Source: Chloroflexota bacterium (GTDB taxonomy: Bacteria; Chloroflexota; Anaerolineae; Anaerolineales; Anaerolineaceae). From it: 64,000 nucleotides of DNA. Below, in pieces: positions 60,915 to 64,000 of the stretch; the stretch's first letter is position 1; the number at the start of each line of letters is the position of its first letter. The position numbers were made by a program, and so were the translations under genes. The stretch covers positions 62,001-126,000 of the forward strand of contig JAJFTV010000088.1 in assembly GCA_021372725.1 (NCBI GenBank), written 5' to 3'. The notes below the pieces were generated by a model. It worked only from the letters and a program-made list of their open reading frames with translations, searched no databases and was not told the DNA's origin.

Positions 60915-61883
60915 ATGCCCAAAAACACAAAGACTTCCTCATTCGGTGTTTCCAAAAGGGAGGGGCACGATTCATCCAGTTTCTATCAACGCAAAATCTA
61001 TTTGGCTCAGCAGGATCATCAAAAAGAGGTAAGCGGAGAAGATCCTGGTAAATCTGAGGGATTCAGGAAAGAAGTAGAGAAAAACAGCCCGGATCAAATC
61101 AACACAGACGAATCAGCGGCCAATGAGGGGCCTGAAAATATCGAACTGGAAGAATGGATCGATAAAATTCATCTTTGTAGTTCTGAAAATATGCCAATAC
61201 CATCAGATTCAGTGGCTCTCGCTTTCACTTCACCTCCTTACAACGTGGGTAAAGATTATGACGACGACATGTCTCTGAACGAGTACTTTGGACTTATCCA
61301 AAGAGTTGCCAGGGAAGTTTATCGGGTACTCATCCCTGGCGGAAGATACATTGTAAACATTGCAAACCTGGGTCGTAAGCCATATATTCCCATGAATGCA
61401 TACTTTTACGGAATTCATGAAGAGGTTGGTTTCCTGCCAATGGGAGAAATTATTTGGCAAAAGGCGAAAGGTGCAAACGGGAATTGTGCCTGGGGAAGTT
61501 GGCAGAGCGTAAAATCACCCCGCTTGCGGGATATTCATGAATATTTATTGGTGTTCGCAAAACTGGGTTATTCAAGGGAAGAAAAAGGGGATTCCGATAT
61601 CTCTAAAGAAGAGTTTATGGAGTCAACCCTCTCAATTTGGCAAATCCCAGCCGAATCAGCCAAAAAAGTGGGCCATCCAGCACCTTTTCCTGTTGATCTG
61701 GCAAAAAGGGTCATTAAGCTCTACTCGTACGTTAATGATGTGGTACTCGATCCATTTGTCGGTTCAGGGACTACATGTGTTGCAGCCAAAAAGTTAAACA
61801 GACATTATGTGGGATTTGATATTTCGCCGGATTATGTTACCATGTCCGAGAGGCGACTCAATGAAGTTGATCAAAGCAAATGA
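60915..61883 (+). CDS. Orphan DNA methyltransferase (N4-cytosine or N6-adenine)
   Basis: The 322-residue protein has catalytic motif IV TSPPY (105-109) before the SAM-binding motif [10 protein letters not shown] (279-287), i.e. the beta-type permuted order, with RHYVGFDIS following. SPPY fits N4-cytosine methylases best, but N6-adenine is possible. The first ~85 residues are charged, rich in Lys/Glu/Ser and without the usual fold, which is unusual. No restriction gene is adjacent, so it is an orphan methylase, perhaps regulatory. Base composition is a little more A-rich than neighbours, hinting at transfer. Confidence 0.85.
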   Translation: MPKNTKTSSFGVSKREGHDSSSFYQRKIYLAQQDHQKEVSGEDPGKSEGFRKEVEKNSPDQINTDESAANEGPENIELEEWIDKIHLCSSENMPIPSDSVALAFTSPPYNVGKDYDDDMSLNEYFGLIQRVAREVYRVLIPGGRYIVNIANLGRKPYIPMNAYFYGIHEEVGFLPMGEIIWQKAKGANGNCAWGSWQSVKSPRLRDIHEYLLVFAKLGYSREEKGDSDISKEEFMESTLSIWQIPAESAKKVGHPAPFPVDLAKRVIKLYSYVNDVVLDPFVGSGTTCVAAKKLNRHYVGFDISPDYVTMSERRLNEVDQSK

Positions 61884-61929
61884 ATAAATTTGTTTGATCC
61901 CATCGTATTTTTGCGAGCAGGATTCATAA

Positions 61930-62838
61930 ATGAGCACAATTGAGATTACAAATATATCCAAGACCTTTGGCAGTACCAGGGCAGTCGATGATATTTCCTT
62001 TAAGGTTGAACCGGGGGAGATTTTTGGTTTATTAGGCCCCAATGGAGCGGGAAAAACGACCACCATCCGAATGATCCTGGACTTGTTCAAACCCGATTCA
62101 GGTGAAATTAAGATCCTGGGTGGGCCCATGAATGAGGAAAAGAAAAACCGGATCGGTTACCTGCCCGAAGAACGCGGGCTTTATCAGGATATTACGCTTG
62201 AAAAGTGCATCCTTTACCTGGCTTCCTTGAAAGGATTAATCGGCGAGGAAGCAGTCAGGCGAATGAATGGTTACCTGATCCAATTCGATCTCAGCGAGAA
62301 TCGAAAGATGAAGGTCAAAGAGCTGAGCAAGGGTATGCAGCAAAAAGCTCAGTTGATCGTCACGCTGATCCATCAACCGGATCTGATCATCATCGACGAG
62401 CCGTTCAGCGCGCTGGATCCGGTGAACACCCAGATGGTGAAAGATTTGCTAAAGGAACAGCGTGATAAAAATCGGACCATTGTAATGTGCACGCACCAGA
62501 TGCATCAGGTGGAAGCCTTGTGTGACAGGATTTTGCTGATCAACGAGGGTCATTCCGTGCTGTATGGGGGCTTGAACGAAATCCGCAGAAATTATGCGCG
62601 TCATGAAGTCAATATTCGTACCCTTGAACCGATTGGGGGTTCCATACCCGGGGTTGAGAAAATCGAGGCCAACAACGGCGGTACCCGATTGCTGCTAAAA
62701 GACGGCGTTTTACCACAGGATTTACTGCGAACATTGCTGAACCAGGGGTTGACGCTGGAACAGTTTGAAATCTCCTTGCCTACCCTGGATGAAATTTTTA
62801 TCGAGGTGGTAAAAGAGAAGGAAAAGAGCGATGCGTAA
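61930..62838 (+). CDS. ABC transporter ATP-binding protein (ABC-2 export type)
   Basis: The 302-residue ATPase has Walker A GPNGAGKTT, Q-loop region YLPEERGLYQD, signature LSKGM, Walker B LIIIDEPFSALDP, and a C-terminal ~75-residue extension common in ABC-2 exporters of the NatA/CcmA type. It should energise the membrane subunit encoded next, whose start overlaps its stop by 8 bp. The cargo is unknown (Na+, drug or lipid are typical for the group). Confidence 0.9.
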   Translation: MSTIEITNISKTFGSTRAVDDISFKVEPGEIFGLLGPNGAGKTTTIRMILDLFKPDSGEIKILGGPMNEEKKNRIGYLPEERGLYQDITLEKCILYLASLKGLIGEEAVRRMNGYLIQFDLSENRKMKVKELSKGMQQKAQLIVTLIHQPDLIIIDEPFSALDPVNTQMVKDLLKEQRDKNRTIVMCTHQMHQVEALCDRILLINEGHSVLYGGLNEIRRNYARHEVNIRTLEPIGGSIPGVEKIEANNGGTRLLLKDGVLPQDLLRTLLNQGLTLEQFEISLPTLDEIFIEVVKEKEKSDA

Positions 62839-64000
62839 AATATGGCGCGTGGCCGTGCACGATTATTTACGGCATGTCCTGCGAAAACGTTTCATCTTTT
62901 CCCTGTTGAGCCTCCCGTTGATGTTTCTGGCTATCGCGGTTGTGGCAGGTATCAGTGTGTTGACGCAGGTGGATACAAAACCGGCCGGTTATGTGGACCT
63001 GCCCGGGGTGACTCGCATGGCTGCTGCTTCCAATCCCGAAGATGAAGGGTTTTTCACCAGGGCTGAACTGGTGGAATACGAGAGTGAAGAAGAAGCCCGG
63101 CAGAAACTGGAAGAGGGCGCCATCACGGCTTACTATGTCATCGAGTCTGACTATCTTCAAACCGGTGATGTTCAACTGGTTGCTTTTGATACTCCAGGCG
63201 AAAATACTCAAACTGCTTTTCGGAATTTGCTACGGCGGAGTCTGCTCGGAAATACGGATGCAATAATTGTGCAGCGGATTCTCAACGGAAGTGACGTGGT
63301 CATCCGGTCAACAGGCGATGAGCGGGAAACGGATTCTCAGAACTGGTTCAACCTGATTTTGCCCATTTTTACGGGAGTTGTCTTCCTTGTTGTCATCAAT
63401 ACGAGCGGCGGATACCTGTTGCAGGCGGTTGTGGAAGAAAAAGAAAACCGGACGATGGAAATTGTGGTCACCTCATTATCGGCCGAAGAGTTAATGGCAG
63501 GCAAGATTATCGGCAACTTGAGTGCAGGTTTGACACAAATGGCAGCCTGGGGTTTTCTGCCTCTCCTGGCCTTTCTGTTTCTGAAAGACCGTATCCCTTT
63601 TCTGCAAACGGCGAGGATCGATCCACAGTTTGGCTGGCTTTCGATCGTCACGATGGTGCTGGCCTTTGTGATGATCGCAGCTTTGATGGCGATGGTGGGC
63701 TCCACGGCAACGGAGGCGCGCGAAGCCCAGCAGGTGGCTGGTATGTTTACGCTTCCACTTGCCATGCCATACTGGGTTACCACTCAATTCATGATGAACC
63801 CCGACGGGTTGCTTCCAACCATCCTGAGTATTTTTCCCCTCACATCACCCCTCTCTTTACCGATGCGGGCTGCCTTTACCCAGATTCCTGAATGGCAGGT
63901 GGGATTGTCATTGCTTCTGCTTTTTGTCAGCGCCATTGGTGCCATGTGGCTGGCGGGTCGGGCTTTCAGACTGGGGATGCTGCGCTATGGCAAACGTCTG
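62831..64000 (+). CDS. ABC-2 type permease, NatB-like (3' end outside window)
   Basis: The frame opens at ATG 62831 and runs uninterrupted to the window end (390 codons visible). It shows an N-terminal membrane helix (FIFSLLSLPLMFLAIAVVAG), a large extracytoplasmic domain (~50-175), and at least four further helices beginning LILPIFTGVVFLVVI. VVEEKENRTMEIVVTSL is the conserved cytoplasmic loop of ABC-2/NatB permeases. It overlaps the ATPase gene by 8 bp and forms an exporter with it. Confidence 0.88.
   Translation, partial: MRKIWRVAVHDYLRHVLRKRFIFSLLSLPLMFLAIAVVAGISVLTQVDTKPAGYVDLPGVTRMAAASNPEDEGFFTRAELVEYESEEEARQKLEEGAITAYYVIESDYLQTGDVQLVAFDTPGENTQTAFRNLLRRSLLGNTDAIIVQRILNGSDVVIRSTGDERETDSQNWFNLILPIFTGVVFLVVINTSGGYLLQAVVEEKENRTMEIVVTSLSAEELMAGKIIGNLSAGLTQMAAWGFLPLLAFLFLKDRIPFLQTARIDPQFGWLSIVTMVLAFVMIAALMAMVGSTATEAREAQQVAGMFTLPLAMPYWVTTQFMMNPDGLLPTILSIFPLTSPLSLPMRAAFTQIPEWQVGLSLLLLFVSAIGAMWLAGRAFRLGMLRYGKRL

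Noticed and set aside
1-64000. CRISPR arrays, prophage or complete insertion sequences
   Set aside because: No regularly spaced repeats, no cas, integrase, transposase or phage structural genes were found on either strand.

Overview
The window looks like chromosome of an anaerobic bacterium of the Chloroflexota, most likely class Anaerolineae. This is inferred from moderate GC content, Thr/Pro-rich secreted proteins, a huge alpha-2-macroglobulin lipoprotein, a B12-binding mutase subunit encoded apart from its large subunit, and a long heterodisulfide-reductase (Hdr) operon. No rRNA or other taxonomic marker is present, so the class is an inference. Housekeeping genes (prs, fpg, tpiA, queA-ruvB, upp, moaA, clpB, alr, trmD) are interleaved with catabolic and redox genes. 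No phage, CRISPR array or transposase gene was found.

Layout: 0-4.5 kb holds the end of a glycosyltransferase, a phosphoribosyltransferase, and a MerR regulator upstream of a Zn/Cd/Pb-type P-type ATPase with a textbook MerR operator between them. 4.5-8.9 kb (minus) holds a ChlI/ChlD-type chelatase split by a -1 frame change at an A9 run, followed by an orphan solute-binding lipoprotein between two small membrane proteins. 9-18.5 kb (mostly plus) holds a mutase B12 subunit with MeaB, prs, fpg, two small uncharacterised proteins, an overlapping NifU-C/cNMP-binding pair (minus), an OsmC-like protein, tpiA, an asparaginase and an amidohydrolase. 18.5-33.2 kb holds DNA repair and tRNA-modification genes, moaA, a PIG-L deacetylase, clpB, a YgeY-like M20 hydrolase, a DMT transporter, and an Lrp regulator with a putrescine-type aminotransferase and a YtcJ-like amidohydrolase.

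The most striking region is 33.4-49.9 kb, entirely on the minus strand. It runs in transcription order: two-subunit class I fumarase; then, from a clear promoter, a CBS-domain protein, HdrC, HdrB, a short HdrA-like protein, HdrA, HdrC, HdrB, a 1518-residue HdrA-GltD-HdrA fusion, MvhD, an FrhB/FdhB-like iron-sulfur protein, and a fumarate-reductase-type iron-sulfur subunit and flavoprotein with no membrane anchor. Together these could form a soluble machine that exchanges electrons between fumarate/succinate, NAD(P)H, ferredoxin and a disulfide or similar partner, i.e. a bacterial relative of thiol:fumarate reductase joined to flavin-based bifurcation. Function is inferred from gene content.

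50-64 kb starts with a selenocysteine tRNA (UCA anticodon, 8-bp acceptor stem, long variable arm) with its own promoter. It is followed by a site-2 protease, a 1978-residue alpha-2-macroglobulin-like lipoprotein without the thioester motif, an intergenic stretch with two MITE-like elements, alr, trmD, an orphan DNA methyltransferase and an ABC-2 exporter whose permease runs off the window. Intergenic palindromes of at least two related families recur at 19.4, 21.6, 33.3 and 58.5 kb.
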